A DNA stretch of 64,000 nt from Verrucomicrobiia bacterium (GCA_022072455.1 JAJVHY010000004.1:248001-312000); one strand, 5' to 3'; shown: positions 18,257 to 28,671, counted from the first letter of the stretch. Notes: generated by a model from the letters alone, not told the origin. Program-made: numbers and translations.

Positions 18257-21169
18257 ATGCTCAAACAAACCCTCTGCTTCCTCATGCTTGCCGGCGTCAG
18301 CCTGGCAGCCGAACCCAAATTCACCGCGACCGACCGCGGCGTGGTTGTCGAGACCGACCGGTACAAAGCCACGATCAGTTCCGGCGTGGTGGTCAGCTTC
18401 GTCAACAAGTTCACCAACGAAGAATACCTCGACGCCTCCGCCGATCTCAGCAAAGTGCTGCCGCATCTACCGACCGGCCTCGGCACGCAAGACGGCGAAG
18501 CCGCGTTCAAAGCCGCCGGCAAGCTGTTCGATTGGCCGTGGAACGAGCACGCCGCCAAAACCACCTGGCCCAACCAGCACCACACAACCCCCACCAGCCA
18601 GTTCAAGTATGATTTCAAAGACGGTAAAGCCGTGCTGACGTACAAAGGGCTTACCGACGGCACCACGAAGTTTGATGACGAAAGCTACGTCCTGACGGTC
18701 GAAGTGGATATAGAATTCGGTGACCTCGTCATCACGCCGGCCGTCAGTTCCCCGCGCAAAGGAGTCTACGGTGCCGCGCTGCCCGTCGCGCCGTTGTTTC
18801 CGACGACCACCATCGAAGCCCCGATCTTCGACGGCATGCAGGTGGACCGGCACATGGAACACAACCTCTACGTCAACGGCTGGCCGGGTTTCTGGGATTA
18901 CGGTTTCCTCGCCCTCAACGGCTACCGCACCGGCGCCGTCGGCGTCTGGTGTCAGGACAACGACCTCAAAATCCACAAACAACTCTACTATCTCGTGAAC
19001 GAACAGGGCCTCAGCTTTTCGCTCAACGCGATGAACAACCCGCCCTTCGAGAGCTACACCAAAGCCGAGCCGTTGAGCTGGCGCTTCCAAGCTTACGATA
19101 AGAGTTGGTCGCAAGCCGTCGCCCGCTACCGGCAATGGCGGAACAAAGTCACCCCCGCCGCCCCGCGCGCGCCGTGGACGCAACAACTCGCCTTCATGAA
19201 CAACAGTGTGGACGCCCGCGCCGGCTGGCTCGCGCCGGTCAAATCCTATTTCGAGAACAAACACCTCGACCGCACCGTCACCTTCGCCGCCACCATCCGC
19301 CGGCAACCCTTCGACCGCTTCCATGCCGACAACACACCTTATCAACCCGTCGAAAGCACCGACCCGAAAAAACCCTCCGTCCCCGGCTTCAAAGAAGACA
19401 TGGCCAACTGGAAAGCTTCCGGCGCCAAACTCATGGCCTACCTCCAACCGATGATCTTCGTCATCTCCGCTGAAGCCAAGACCGACCGCGAAAAAGCCGG
19501 GCTCGCCGGCCACTACCTTGCCGAAACCCGCAGCCCGTTCCAAGCCGACCCCAAACGCAAGGCCGTCCACGACCAACATCACCTCGGCGAACCCTCCTGG
19601 CAGCGCTGGTTCCTCGATTGGGTCAAAGAATACATCCAAGGCTACAATGCCGACGGCGTCTATCACGACCAATCCTATCATTGCCCGATGGACAACCGCG
19701 GCACCATCGCCACCACCAGCCCGCAAGGCATGGCCGATTATTTCAAAAAAGCCCAAGCCGAAAGCCCCAACTCCGTCCACGGCACCGAACACATGAATGA
19801 AGTCAACTCCCTCGGCACCTCCGTCGGCATCGGCTCCGGCATCCTCTGGGGTTCGCCCTCCGCCCTCCGCCACCAACGGATCAACCACGCCTCGCCGATC
19901 TCCAACGCCCTCCAGTACGAACGCGGTGCCACCTTCGGCTTCCCCCACTACAGCGACTTCGCCAAAGCCGGCCTCTCCACCCGTTACCACTGGGGCCTCG
20001 ACCTCATGGAAAAACGCGGCGACATGCCCGGTAATGAACTCCAAAACCGCAGCCTGTTCGGCGGCAACCTCATTCCCTTCCAATTCTGGCGCAACGAATA
20101 CTGGCTCGACCGCTGCCGCGCCACCACCTTCGTCTGGGAAGGCCTCCGCCAAGTTTTTCCCGAAGACTTCTCGCGCGACGTCTACTCCTATTACCGGGAC
20201 GCCAGTGGCCGCGACTACCGCATCGAAAAAATGCCTTGGGGCAGCCGCTTCGTCCGCCAGGACGGTCCCACCAACTCCCTCATCTACGCCCGCATCCACG
20301 GCGTCACCGAAGTCGCCGACTTCGATGGCGCAGTGGCCGGCTGGTACTGCTACAAACCCGGCCGCATCGCCGGACTCCATCCCGACCGGTACTACATCGT
20401 TGACCCCAATCTCAAACGCCCCGCCGCCTACTGGGGGCCGGGCCACTGGTCCGTGAGCGGCCTCCGCGAGAGCTACGTCGAAGACGCCTTCGCCAACGAA
20501 AAATTCGCCTACCTCAAAATCCGTCCCAATCCCTACATTGGCGCGGTGCTCACCTACGACACGGTCATGTTGCACTCCCCCGTCCCCATCAAGAAAGTCC
20601 TCGTCGGCGGCCGCCCGTTCACCTCGGTTGCCCGGCTCAAGGACGCCGAAGGTAAGGACACGGATGATTACCGGATTGGCGAAATTCGCACGCCGTCCGA
20701 CGTCGTCGTCTTCTTCGACGAACCTGCCGACTCCATCACCGGCAAGGACTTCGTCCATACCCGAGTCGTCTCCGCGGATACCGCCACGGAAATGTTCGAC
20801 TCCCAATTCTTCAACGCCCAGATCACCGTCACCACCAACAAAGCCGGCAGCCTCGGCGTCGCCGCCCCGGCCACCCTTCAACTCGTCCCGAAACGCACCC
20901 AAACCCACATCCTCGTCAAAACCCCCGGCGAAGGCAACCAGACCGGCCGACTCAAGGTCAACGTTGGCGGCGGTTTGGCCAGCCTCGATGTCAACGCGCA
21001 AGCCCGCCCGTTCGTTACCGAGCCCGGCCGCACCCAGCCGATCACTGTCCCCATGCTGCCCGGCGAAACCGCGCTCTTAACGTTCCACTCCGAATCCGGT
21101 GTAACCTGCACCTTTGAATGGAAAACAGCCGAGCAACTGAAAGCCGAAGCCGCGACCACGAAAGAATAA
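18257..21169 (+). CDS. Large secreted glycoside-hydrolase-like protein (DUF6259-like)
   Basis: A 970-residue protein with a signal peptide (MLKQTLCFLMLAGVSLAAE) and an AAGGAA ribosome site 6 bases before the ATG. An N-terminal beta-sandwich (about 25-280) is followed by a TIM-barrel-like core with GYNADGVYHDQSYHCP and VHGTEHMNEV, candidate sites for catalytic acids, and a C-terminal beta region. The layout resembles DUF6259-type glycosidases, which are mostly uncharacterised. Its 3' end overlaps or abuts the alpha-galactosidase gene. It probably attacks an exported or cell-surface glycan whose products feed the following cytoplasmic enzymes. Confidence 0.6.
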   Translation: MLKQTLCFLMLAGVSLAAEPKFTATDRGVVVETDRYKATISSGVVVSFVNKFTNEEYLDASADLSKVLPHLPTGLGTQDGEAAFKAAGKLFDWPWNEHAAKTTWPNQHHTTPTSQFKYDFKDGKAVLTYKGLTDGTTKFDDESYVLTVEVDIEFGDLVITPAVSSPRKGVYGAALPVAPLFPTTTIEAPIFDGMQVDRHMEHNLYVNGWPGFWDYGFLALNGYRTGAVGVWCQDNDLKIHKQLYYLVNEQGLSFSLNAMNNPPFESYTKAEPLSWRFQAYDKSWSQAVARYRQWRNKVTPAAPRAPWTQQLAFMNNSVDARAGWLAPVKSYFENKHLDRTVTFAATIRRQPFDRFHADNTPYQPVESTDPKKPSVPGFKEDMANWKASGAKLMAYLQPMIFVISAEAKTDREKAGLAGHYLAETRSPFQADPKRKAVHDQHHLGEPSWQRWFLDWVKEYIQGYNADGVYHDQSYHCPMDNRGTIATTSPQGMADYFKKAQAESPNSVHGTEHMNEVNSLGTSVGIGSGILWGSPSALRHQRINHASPISNALQYERGATFGFPHYSDFAKAGLSTRYHWGLDLMEKRGDMPGNELQNRSLFGGNLIPFQFWRNEYWLDRCRATTFVWEGLRQVFPEDFSRDVYSYYRDASGRDYRIEKMPWGSRFVRQDGPTNSLIYARIHGVTEVADFDGAVAGWYCYKPGRIAGLHPDRYYIVDPNLKRPAAYWGPGHWSVSGLRESYVEDAFANEKFAYLKIRPNPYIGAVLTYDTVMLHSPVPIKKVLVGGRPFTSVARLKDAEGKDTDDYRIGEIRTPSDVVVFFDEPADSITGKDFVHTRVVSADTATEMFDSQFFNAQITVTTNKAGSLGVAAPATLQLVPKRTQTHILVKTPGEGNQTGRLKVNVGGGLASLDVNAQARPFVTEPGRTQPITVPMLPGETALLTFHSESGVTCTFEWKTAEQLKAEAATTKE

Positions 21170-21171
21170 CC

Positions 21172-23229
21172 TTGTCCGCCACCAAGATCACCACGCTCGA
21201 TCAACCGCAGCCCGGCTGGCGTTATCACTCCGGCACCGTCCTCTACACCGAGCGGTTCCGTGACGGACGCCTCATCGCCGCCTCGTTGCAGGATACCGGC
21301 GTACCGTGGTATCCGCGCGATGAAGATGCCGGCACGCCGGCATTCGATCTCCAAGTGGATGGCGAGTCATTGTACTTCGGCTGGGAAATTGCCGGGAATG
21401 CGGACGGCCGGCTCGTGTTGAAACACACGCGCAAGCCGGTCACGCTCGAAATCACGACCGTGCCCGGCGGCGACGGATTCTTTCGCCGGAGCATGAAGCT
21501 CACGAACACCTCCGCCACCGCCACACTCGGCCTGACTTCCGTTGCGCCACTGACCGGCTTGCTCTGGCCGATGGCCGACAATCTCCGCGAAAACCTCCAC
21601 GAGTCCGGCAGTGTGCCATACCGGATCGGCCGGATGCTCGACAACGAATGGGGTAACGAAGGCAACTTCGTCTGGCAGGACATCCCGCTCTCCACCGAAC
21701 TCGCCTTCGGCGCGCGACGCGGTAAGAGTGGTCATGCCGGCCCGTTTGTCATCGCGCACAACAACGTTTACGGCGGCTACTTCATCGCCGCGCTCGCGTG
21801 GTCGGCCAACTGGCGGATGAGTTTCACCGACAACTCGCTCCGCAACGGCACGACCAGCCTGCTGTTCTCCATTTCACCCACCGGCCCCGCGCCGCTGCGC
21901 CTGCTCGCGCCCGGCGAAAGCACGCAGTTGCCGGACGTGCATTTTGGGATGAACCACACGAGTTTCGACGACGCCGTCCAAAGCTGGCACCGGTATCTCC
22001 GCCGGCATGTCCTCCGGCAAGTCGCGCCGCAGCCGGTCATCTACAATCACTGGGGCTACCTCGAACACGAGATGACCGAACCCGGCCTGATCCGCGAGGT
22101 GGACATTGCGGCGGAGATCGGCGCGGAGGTGTTCATCGTGGATGCCGGCTGGTACGCCGACGCCAACACGCCCTGGTGGGAAACCACCGGCGACTGGAAA
22201 GCCGGCAATCGCTTACCCAACGATCTCTTCCCGGTCTTCGCCCACGCGCGCAAGAAAGGGTTGGGCTGCGGCCTCTGGTGCGAGGTCGAAAGCGCCGGCA
22301 AAGAGTCGAAGCTGGCGAAGGAACATCCCGACTGGTTCATCCGCCGGTATGGCCAGCCCGTGCAACGCATCCTCGATCTTACCAAGCCAGCCGTGCGCGA
22401 GTACGTCGAGACGACCATCTTCCATCTCATCGAGCGGTATGAACTCGAGTTGTTCCGGCTCGACTACAACGTCGAAGCGTGGGACGGCGGTTTCAACCAG
22501 CAAGAAAACACGCTCTGGCGGCATTGCGAGGCGATCTACGAAATCTTCGACAAAGTCCGGCAACGTTTCCCGAAGTTGCAGCTTGAGAACTGTTCCAGCG
22601 GCGGCGGCCGGCACGACCTCGGCATGCTGAGCCGGTTCACGACCACGTGGACGTCCGACTGGATGAAGATGCCGCGTACCGTCCGCATCCTCAACGGCAC
22701 AAGCATCGCGTTGCCGCCCGAGTACCTCGACCGGATGTTCGGTATCTGCATGAACGGCAGTCACCGGGGCAACGTCGAGACGCAACTCCAACTGCTCATG
22801 CTCTGCCACCCCACGCTCTCCGGCCTCACGCCAACTCTCGCCGAAGCAAATCCTGAATTACTGGCGCTGGTGAAGAAGTACGTCGGCATCTACAAGAACT
22901 TCGTCCGCCCGTTCCATCGCGACGCGCGAATCTATCATCACACCCCGGTCATCCCCGGCGGCGACGCCTCCGGTTGGTGTGCCATTGAAACCGTCGCGAG
23001 CGACCGGAGTCGCGCCGTGGCCGGTGTGTTCCGGTTGGTGAATGCGGTGGAGGATTCGTACCGGCTGTGTTTCCGGGGACTCGACCCCGCACGCCGGTAT
23101 CGCGTCACGACAGAGCCGGGCGGGCTGGTCGCGGTCGTGGATGGATTCACGCTGCAGCAACAAGGCGTGACCATCCGGCTCGATACGCCACTGACTTCCC
23201 AACTCCTGCTTGGCACAGCCGTGGACTGA
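21172..23229 (+). CDS. Alpha-galactosidase, GH36 (first copy)
   Basis: A 685-residue enzyme that hydrolyses terminal alpha-galactosyl residues. The N-terminal super-sandwich is followed by a TIM barrel with the nucleophile in RLDYN (Asp431 from this start) and the acid/base in TSDWMK (Asp496). The NCSSGGGRHD motif typical of GH36 lies between them. The TTG at 21172, two bases after the preceding stop, is the best start by position. An ATG at 21118 would overlap the previous gene by 52 bases. No signal peptide is present, so it acts in the cytoplasm. Linkage specificity (melibiose, raffinose, galactomannan) cannot be told. Confidence 0.85.
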   Translation: MSATKITTLDQPQPGWRYHSGTVLYTERFRDGRLIAASLQDTGVPWYPRDEDAGTPAFDLQVDGESLYFGWEIAGNADGRLVLKHTRKPVTLEITTVPGGDGFFRRSMKLTNTSATATLGLTSVAPLTGLLWPMADNLRENLHESGSVPYRIGRMLDNEWGNEGNFVWQDIPLSTELAFGARRGKSGHAGPFVIAHNNVYGGYFIAALAWSANWRMSFTDNSLRNGTTSLLFSISPTGPAPLRLLAPGESTQLPDVHFGMNHTSFDDAVQSWHRYLRRHVLRQVAPQPVIYNHWGYLEHEMTEPGLIREVDIAAEIGAEVFIVDAGWYADANTPWWETTGDWKAGNRLPNDLFPVFAHARKKGLGCGLWCEVESAGKESKLAKEHPDWFIRRYGQPVQRILDLTKPAVREYVETTIFHLIERYELELFRLDYNVEAWDGGFNQQENTLWRHCEAIYEIFDKVRQRFPKLQLENCSSGGGRHDLGMLSRFTTTWTSDWMKMPRTVRILNGTSIALPPEYLDRMFGICMNGSHRGNVETQLQLLMLCHPTLSGLTPTLAEANPELLALVKKYVGIYKNFVRPFHRDARIYHHTPVIPGGDASGWCAIETVASDRSRAVAGVFRLVNAVEDSYRLCFRGLDPARRYRVTTEPGGLVAVVDGFTLQQQGVTIRLDTPLTSQLLLGTAVD

Positions 23230-23236
23230 CACTGAT

Positions 23237-24070
23237 ATGCAAGGTTGCACTGGCGAACTCATGCGGCGCGTCAAACGGCGGGATTTTCTCCTGACCGGCT
23301 GCATCATGGATTCACGTTCGGGAGCGGTGGTCGAGATGTACCACGATTGCGGGTACGACGTCGTGATGATTGACCGCGAACACACCTTGCTCAACAGCGA
23401 GACCATCTTGGAACACATCCGCCTCGCGCGCGCGCTGGGCATGCCGTGCATGGTGCGCGCCGCAGATGCGAGTTATCACGAGATTTGCCGGGTGCTGGAT
23501 CAAGCGCCGGACGGCTTCTACGTCCCGCGCATTCGCAGTCGGGCGGAGGTTGAACACGTGGTGCGCACGGCCAAGTATGCGCCCCTCGGCCAACGCGGCT
23601 TGGGCGGCAGCACTTGCCCCGCCGGCAAGTACATGGGCTGGCCGACTGTAGTTGAGCAGGTCGAGTTCGTGAATCAGAACCTCGTGATCGGCATCCAGAT
23701 CGAGACGGCGGAGGCGTTGGCGGATCTGGACGGGATTCTTTCGGTTCCCGGCATTGATGTGGCGGTGGTGGGCAATGATGATCTATCGCTCGGCATGGGC
23801 ATTGTCGGGCAACTGGATCATCCCGACTACATTGCCGCAGTGACCCGCGTGATCGCCGCCTGCGAGCGGCACGGCGTCTTGCCGGGGATTGCTTGTGGCG
23901 ATCCGGCGCGATTACGTTTTTGGAAGGACCGGGGCATGCGGGTGTTTTGGGTGGCAGCCGACATCTGTTTAATGTGGGATGCCGCGCGCCGGCAAATCAA
24001 CGGCGTCCGCGCCGCTGTCGCGGCCGCAACGCCCCCACCCCAATCCACCGGCCCCAACGCCAATGTCTGA
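23237..24070 (+). CDS. HpcH/HpaI aldolase/citrate lyase family protein
   Basis: A 277-residue class II aldolase that splits or forms 2-keto-3-deoxy sugar acids with a divalent metal. The conserved IDREH motif, the RAAD segment with the substrate-binding Arg, the IGIQIETAEAL metal-binding Glu and a VVGNDDLSLGMGI loop are all visible. The ATG at 23237 lies 8 bases after the alpha-galactosidase stop. Family members include 2-keto-3-deoxy-L-rhamnonate aldolase and 4-hydroxy-2-oxoheptanedioate aldolase. Beside sugar enzymes and an SDR, the sugar-acid role is more likely, though that is inferred. Its 3' end overlaps the next gene by 8 bases. Confidence 0.88.
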   Translation: MQGCTGELMRRVKRRDFLLTGCIMDSRSGAVVEMYHDCGYDVVMIDREHTLLNSETILEHIRLARALGMPCMVRAADASYHEICRVLDQAPDGFYVPRIRSRAEVEHVVRTAKYAPLGQRGLGGSTCPAGKYMGWPTVVEQVEFVNQNLVIGIQIETAEALADLDGILSVPGIDVAVVGNDDLSLGMGIVGQLDHPDYIAAVTRVIAACERHGVLPGIACGDPARLRFWKDRGMRVFWVAADICLMWDAARRQINGVRAAVAAATPPPQSTGPNANV

Positions 24071-25046
24071 CCGGCCCGTCATAGTCCGCCTAGACGTGCG
24101 CAGTCTGCCAATGAGCGACGCCGAACGCCAACTCTTGGAAGCGGTCCCGCACCGGCTGGTCGAAGTGCCCGAAAGCGATCCCGAAATCGTCCGGGCGGCG
24201 GAGGTGGTGATGGTGGTCAGCAGCCCGCTCCCGGCGCCCCTGATTGCCGGCATGCAACACTGCCGGCTCATCTCCCGCATTGGGACCGGGGTGGACAAGA
24301 TTGCCGTCGCCAGCGCCACCCAGGCGGGAATCATCGTCAACAACCTGCCGGGGGCGTTCACCGACGAAGTGGCCGATCACACGCTGGCGTTGCTGTTGGC
24401 GATGGCGCGGCGGGTGCCGCAGTTGGATCGCGCGGCCCGCCAAGGCCACCGGCCCGCTGGCACAGCCGGCATTCACCGCCTCGCCGGGCAAACGGTCGGC
24501 ATCATCGGGTTCGGCAACATCGGCCGAGCCGTCGCGAAACGTTGCCAAGCTTTTGGCCTCCGCGTGATTGCCTGTGATCCCTTTCTGCCGACGGCGGATG
24601 TTCCGCTGGTGAAATTGCCGGCGCTGTTGGCGGAAGCGGATTTCATCTGCCCGCTCTGTCCGTTGACGGAAGAAACCCGCGGACTGCTGGCGTTGCCGGA
24701 ATTTTGGCAGATGAAACGAACCGCGATTCTGATCAACACCGGCCGCGGCGAGTTGGTCAATGAGGATGACTTGACGGTGGCGTTGCGCGAGGGACTGATT
24801 CAATCCGCCGCGCTGGATGTCTTCGGGATCGTCAACGTGTTTGACGGGGCTGGCTTCTCCACGGCGCATCCGTTATTTCATCTCGACAACGTGCTCCTGA
24901 CGCCCCATTTCGGCTCTGCCTCCGTCGAGTCCGCCCATGACTGCCGGCGCCGCGCCGCGCAAGCGGCGGTGGATGTGCTCAGTGGCCGGTGGCCCGAGCA
25001 TCCTGTTAATCCCGAAGTCCACCCCCGCCTCCCGCTCCAGAAATGA
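24063..25046 (+). CDS. D-isomer-specific 2-hydroxyacid dehydrogenase
   Basis: A 327-residue NAD(P)-dependent dehydrogenase related to phosphoglycerate and glyoxylate/hydroxypyruvate reductases. The Rossmann motif GFGNIG starts at Gly149. The catalytic Arg is in NTGRGEL (Arg228), and the catalytic His is in LLTPHFG (His282). The ISRIGTGVDKI segment is the family's substrate-side signature. The start overlaps the aldolase by 8 bases and the stop overlaps the beta-propeller gene by 4, so it is translated within the same operon. In this setting it could reduce the glyoxylate, pyruvate or hydroxypyruvate released by the aldolase; no direct evidence for substrate. Confidence 0.88.
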   Translation: MSDRPVIVRLDVRSLPMSDAERQLLEAVPHRLVEVPESDPEIVRAAEVVMVVSSPLPAPLIAGMQHCRLISRIGTGVDKIAVASATQAGIIVNNLPGAFTDEVADHTLALLLAMARRVPQLDRAARQGHRPAGTAGIHRLAGQTVGIIGFGNIGRAVAKRCQAFGLRVIACDPFLPTADVPLVKLPALLAEADFICPLCPLTEETRGLLALPEFWQMKRTAILINTGRGELVNEDDLTVALREGLIQSAALDVFGIVNVFDGAGFSTAHPLFHLDNVLLTPHFGSASVESAHDCRRRAAQAAVDVLSGRWPEHPVNPEVHPRLPLQK

Positions 25047-26278
25047 AAATTCAACTTGATCTTCCGCAAGGCGAACATCGGCAGTTGAAATTCGACGACC
25101 GCCACCGCCTCCGTTTGGCCGACAGCGCGGCCGGCGAGTTTATCTCCGCCGCCGTCAAACTGGCCAACCCCGCGCCGGTCCGCGTGAGTTGGCTCGCGCA
25201 ATGGACCGCCCCGCAACACTGGGAGAAATTCGCCGGCAACCCCATTTACACTCCGGCCCTGACCGGCTGGAACAACTGGGTCAACGGCGTTTCCATCATC
25301 CCCTTACCGGACGGGCAGACATACCGGATGTATTACGCCGGTCACAAAGGTCAGGGTATCGGCTTTGCTGAAGCCGCTGTCAGCGAACCGACGCAGTGGA
25401 AAGATCACGGCGGCCCCGTGCTCAAACCGCGCGGCGACAACTGGGAGGGCGACTTCATCAACCAACCCCGCGTCGTGAAAGTCACCGACACCCATTGGCG
25501 GATGTACTACACCGGCTGGGGCTTCCAAGGTGCCGGCTCGCCGTGGGCCACAGGCCTGGCGGAATCTTTCGACGGCGGCCGCACGTGGAAGCGTTATCAA
25601 GACGACCCGATCATCGAACGCGGCCCACTCGGCTCCGCGGATGATGGCGCGGCCATGGTGCCGTCGTTGTTGCGCGTCGGCGACCGCTGGCTGATGTGGT
25701 ACACCAGCGTCAAAGTCACCACCAACAACGCCCAACACATTCACCTCTGCCTGGCCGAATCGCCCGACGGCATTCACTGGACGAAATACGAAAAAAATCC
25801 CGTCCTCACCGACCCGCTCGCCCACGAAGTCCCGCGCAGCGTCATCTCCCGGCCCTACGTGCGCCATGACGACGGCGTCTTCCGCCTCTGGTATTCGTAC
25901 GGCCGACCGGGCTATCGCATCTACTACGCCGAGAGTCTCGATGGCTGCGAATGGGAACTTTCCCCGGTCGCACCCGTGCTCGGCCCGTCGCCCAAGCCGG
26001 CTTGGGATGACGACATCGTCGAATACCCCGAAGTCCAAATCGTCAACGGCGAATACCGGCTCTGGTTTTGCGGCAACGGTTTTGGTTCCGTCGGCTACGC
26101 CACCGGCAAACCCGAGACGAGCGTCACGCTGTTCGTGCGAACCAGTGCCGGAGCCGACTGGCGTGAAATCACACGCGATAACCAGATCACCCCGACGTCG
26201 TATCTTCAGATCAAGGCCGTGTTGCGTTCGAGCAATCCGAAGCTCAGCCCGGCGCTGAATTCGATTACCATCGAGTGA
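25043..26278 (+). CDS. Five-bladed beta-propeller glycosidase-like protein (GH43/GH130 clan)
   Basis: A 411-residue protein. After an N-terminal beta domain (about 1-70), repeated blades begin with patterns such as RMYYAGHKGQGIGFAEA, RMYYTGWGFQG and WLMWYTSVKV, characteristic of the GH43/62/32/68/117/130 five-bladed propeller. No signal peptide is seen. GH130 members phosphorolyse beta-mannosides, and GH43 members cleave arabinosides or xylosides; I cannot tell which applies. It overlaps the dehydrogenase by 4 bases, and the next gene's ATG shares a base with its stop (TGATG). Confidence 0.72.
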   Translation: MKIQLDLPQGEHRQLKFDDRHRLRLADSAAGEFISAAVKLANPAPVRVSWLAQWTAPQHWEKFAGNPIYTPALTGWNNWVNGVSIIPLPDGQTYRMYYAGHKGQGIGFAEAAVSEPTQWKDHGGPVLKPRGDNWEGDFINQPRVVKVTDTHWRMYYTGWGFQGAGSPWATGLAESFDGGRTWKRYQDDPIIERGPLGSADDGAAMVPSLLRVGDRWLMWYTSVKVTTNNAQHIHLCLAESPDGIHWTKYEKNPVLTDPLAHEVPRSVISRPYVRHDDGVFRLWYSYGRPGYRIYYAESLDGCEWELSPVAPVLGPSPKPAWDDDIVEYPEVQIVNGEYRLWFCGNGFGSVGYATGKPETSVTLFVRTSAGADWREITRDNQITPTSYLQIKAVLRSSNPKLSPALNSITIE

Positions 26279-28671
26279 TGATCACACCCGCAGAAATGTT
26301 AGAACGCGATACTTGGTTCGCCGCCGCGTTTGGTGGCGTCACCGCTCCGGTAACGGACACCGAGCCCTACCTCGTGCAGATTGCCAATCAATGGGGACAG
26401 GCCAAACAAAACCAGAGCTTGGTCGGCCGCCTGCTGAACATTGCCGGCACGGAATACCGGCGTGGGCTCGCCTGCCATGCGTTGAGCCGGATCGCCGTGC
26501 GCTTGCCGGGGCCAGCCGCGAAGTTCGCCGCGACCGTCGGTGTGGACAGCAATCAGGAGTGGACGATGCCGGGGCGTGGCAATGTCGAGTTCATGGTGCG
26601 CGTGGCCGGGACGTCGGTGTTCCAAAGCCCGGTCATGTGCGAAGGCCGCGCGGGCCTGCCGGTCAATGTGGCATTGAACGGGGCACGCGAGTTTCACCTC
26701 GAAGTCGGCGATGCCGGGCTGGGCATCGGGTGCTGTCAGGGCGATTGGTGCGACGCGCGGGTGAATTTGGAAGATGGACGTGAGTTCTGGCTCGGTGATC
26801 TGGCGTTGTTGCCGGACCCGCGCAAAGGACCGCACCTCGCCGCGTGGCCGTTCAGTTTCACCTACGCCGACAAGTCGTCGCGCGAACTGCTCCCGACGTG
26901 GCGAATGGATGGGCCACTGACTTGGACAGACCCGGTCACGAAACTCCAAGTAAGATGCGTCGCCAAGAAGTATGAGGATTTTCCGACGGTCGAGTGGACG
27001 CTCTATTTCAAGAATACCGGCACGACCGACACGCCGATCATCGAGAACATCCAAGCGCTCGACTGCCGGCTGGAACGCGAGCCGGGCGCGGAGTTTCTGC
27101 TGCATCACGCGGTCGGCTCGCCTTCGACACCCGGTGACTATGGGCCGCGCGAGACACTGCTGGGCAAGAACGTGAGCAAACGCATCACCACCAACGGCGG
27201 ACGCGGCAGCAACAGCGATTGGCCGTACTTTAATCTCGAAGCCGGCAAGGAAGGCACGATCATCGCCGTCGGCTGGCCGGGCCAATGGGCGGCGGAATTC
27301 ACTCGTGATGAGCTGAACGGCATCCGCCTCGTGGCCGGACAGGAGACGACGCACTTCATGCTGCATCCGGGCGAGGAAGTGCGGACGCCGCTGATCGTCC
27401 TGCAATTCTGGCAGGGCGGCGATTGGATCCGCGCGCAGAACATTTGGCGCCGCTGGATGATCGCGCACAACTTGCCGAAACCGTTACCGGCGCCGATGAC
27501 GCTGGGGTGTTCGTCGCGGTTGTTCGAGGAGATGACGAAGGCCAACGAAGAAAACCAGATCGCCTGCGTCGAGCGGTACCGGGAGCAGCAGTTGCCGATT
27601 GATTACTGGTGGATGGATGCCGGCTGGTATCCGTGTCGCGGCGCGTGGCCCAACACCGGCACGTGGGAAGTGGACCAGACCCGGTTTCCGCGCGGCTTCA
27701 AACCGGTCCGCGAGCATGCCGGCAAGATCATCGTTTGGTTCGAGCCCGAACGCGTCGCGCCCGACACTTGGCTCACGAAAAATCACCCCGACTGGCTGCT
27801 CGGCGGCACCTTGCTGAATCTCGGCAATCCCGATGCGTGGCACTGGCTCGTCAATCACATCGATCGGCTCATCACCGAAAACGGCATTGATCTCTACCGG
27901 CAAGACTTCAACATCGACCCGCTCCCGTTTTGGCAGAAGAACGACGCGCCCGACCGGCAAGGCATCACCGAAATCAAACACGTCACCGGTTACCTGGCGT
28001 ATTGGGATGAACTCCGGCAGCGGCATCTCGGTATCTTGATCGATGCGTGTGCGTCCGGCGGCCGCCGGAACGACCTCGAATCCATGCGCCGCGCCGTCCC
28101 GCTCTGGCGCACCGATTGTCCCTACGATCCCGTCGCTACACAGAGCCAGACGTATGGCATCTCGTTCTGGCTGCCCTACCACGGCACCGGCACCGTCGCG
28201 TGTGGCAATGTTCCGTACCTCGGCGCGGGCTGGACGCCGGTCGAACCGTATGCGTTCTGGAGCAACGTCACCCCCAGCACTGTCTTCACTGCCGACATCC
28301 GCGAAAATCTCGACTTCGCCGCGTTGCGTCGGCTCATCGCCCAACGCGCCGAAGTCGTCCGGCATTGCTACGGCGACTACTACCCGCTCACGCCGTACAC
28401 CCTGGAAAACCATCTTTGGATGGGCTGGCAATTCCACGATGGTGATGCCGGCTGTGTGCAGATGTTCCGCCGGGCCGGTAGTCCGTTCGAGGCGGCGCGG
28501 TTCAAACTTCACGGCCTTGACCCTGATGCCCGGTACGAAGTTCGAAATCTTGATGAGTTGCAGCCGCAGGCATTCTCCGGTAAGGAACTTTTGGAACTCG
28601 GCTTGCGGATTGTGATTGAAGCTCAGCCGGGCTATGCCGTCTTCACTTACAAGCATTTGGAAACCACATGA
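26278..28671 (+). CDS. NPCBM-domain alpha-galactosidase, GH36-type (second copy)
   Basis: A 797-residue protein. Residues about 10-180 form an NPCBM (novel putative carbohydrate-binding module), recognised by the conserved RGLACHALSRIAVRL and GVDSNQEW strands. The rest is a GH36-type melibiase: YWWMDAGWYP opens the catalytic barrel, Asp543 in YRQDFN is the probable nucleophile, and Asp613 in WRTDCPY the acid/base. The ACASGGRRND segment sits between. The ATG at 26278 overlaps the previous stop by one base; a GTG three bases earlier is possible. It has no signal peptide despite the binding module. A second alpha-galactosidase in one operon suggests two linkages or chain lengths. Confidence 0.85.
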   Translation: MITPAEMLERDTWFAAAFGGVTAPVTDTEPYLVQIANQWGQAKQNQSLVGRLLNIAGTEYRRGLACHALSRIAVRLPGPAAKFAATVGVDSNQEWTMPGRGNVEFMVRVAGTSVFQSPVMCEGRAGLPVNVALNGAREFHLEVGDAGLGIGCCQGDWCDARVNLEDGREFWLGDLALLPDPRKGPHLAAWPFSFTYADKSSRELLPTWRMDGPLTWTDPVTKLQVRCVAKKYEDFPTVEWTLYFKNTGTTDTPIIENIQALDCRLEREPGAEFLLHHAVGSPSTPGDYGPRETLLGKNVSKRITTNGGRGSNSDWPYFNLEAGKEGTIIAVGWPGQWAAEFTRDELNGIRLVAGQETTHFMLHPGEEVRTPLIVLQFWQGGDWIRAQNIWRRWMIAHNLPKPLPAPMTLGCSSRLFEEMTKANEENQIACVERYREQQLPIDYWWMDAGWYPCRGAWPNTGTWEVDQTRFPRGFKPVREHAGKIIVWFEPERVAPDTWLTKNHPDWLLGGTLLNLGNPDAWHWLVNHIDRLITENGIDLYRQDFNIDPLPFWQKNDAPDRQGITEIKHVTGYLAYWDELRQRHLGILIDACASGGRRNDLESMRRAVPLWRTDCPYDPVATQSQTYGISFWLPYHGTGTVACGNVPYLGAGWTPVEPYAFWSNVTPSTVFTADIRENLDFAALRRLIAQRAEVVRHCYGDYYPLTPYTLENHLWMGWQFHDGDAGCVQMFRRAGSPFEAARFKLHGLDPDARYEVRNLDELQPQAFSGKELLELGLRIVIEAQPGYAVFTYKHLETT

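Noticed and set aside
18467-21001. Minus-strand frame of 844 codons
   Set aside because: Shadow of the glycosidase-like gene on the plus strand; Gly/Val/Ala-rich with no family motif.
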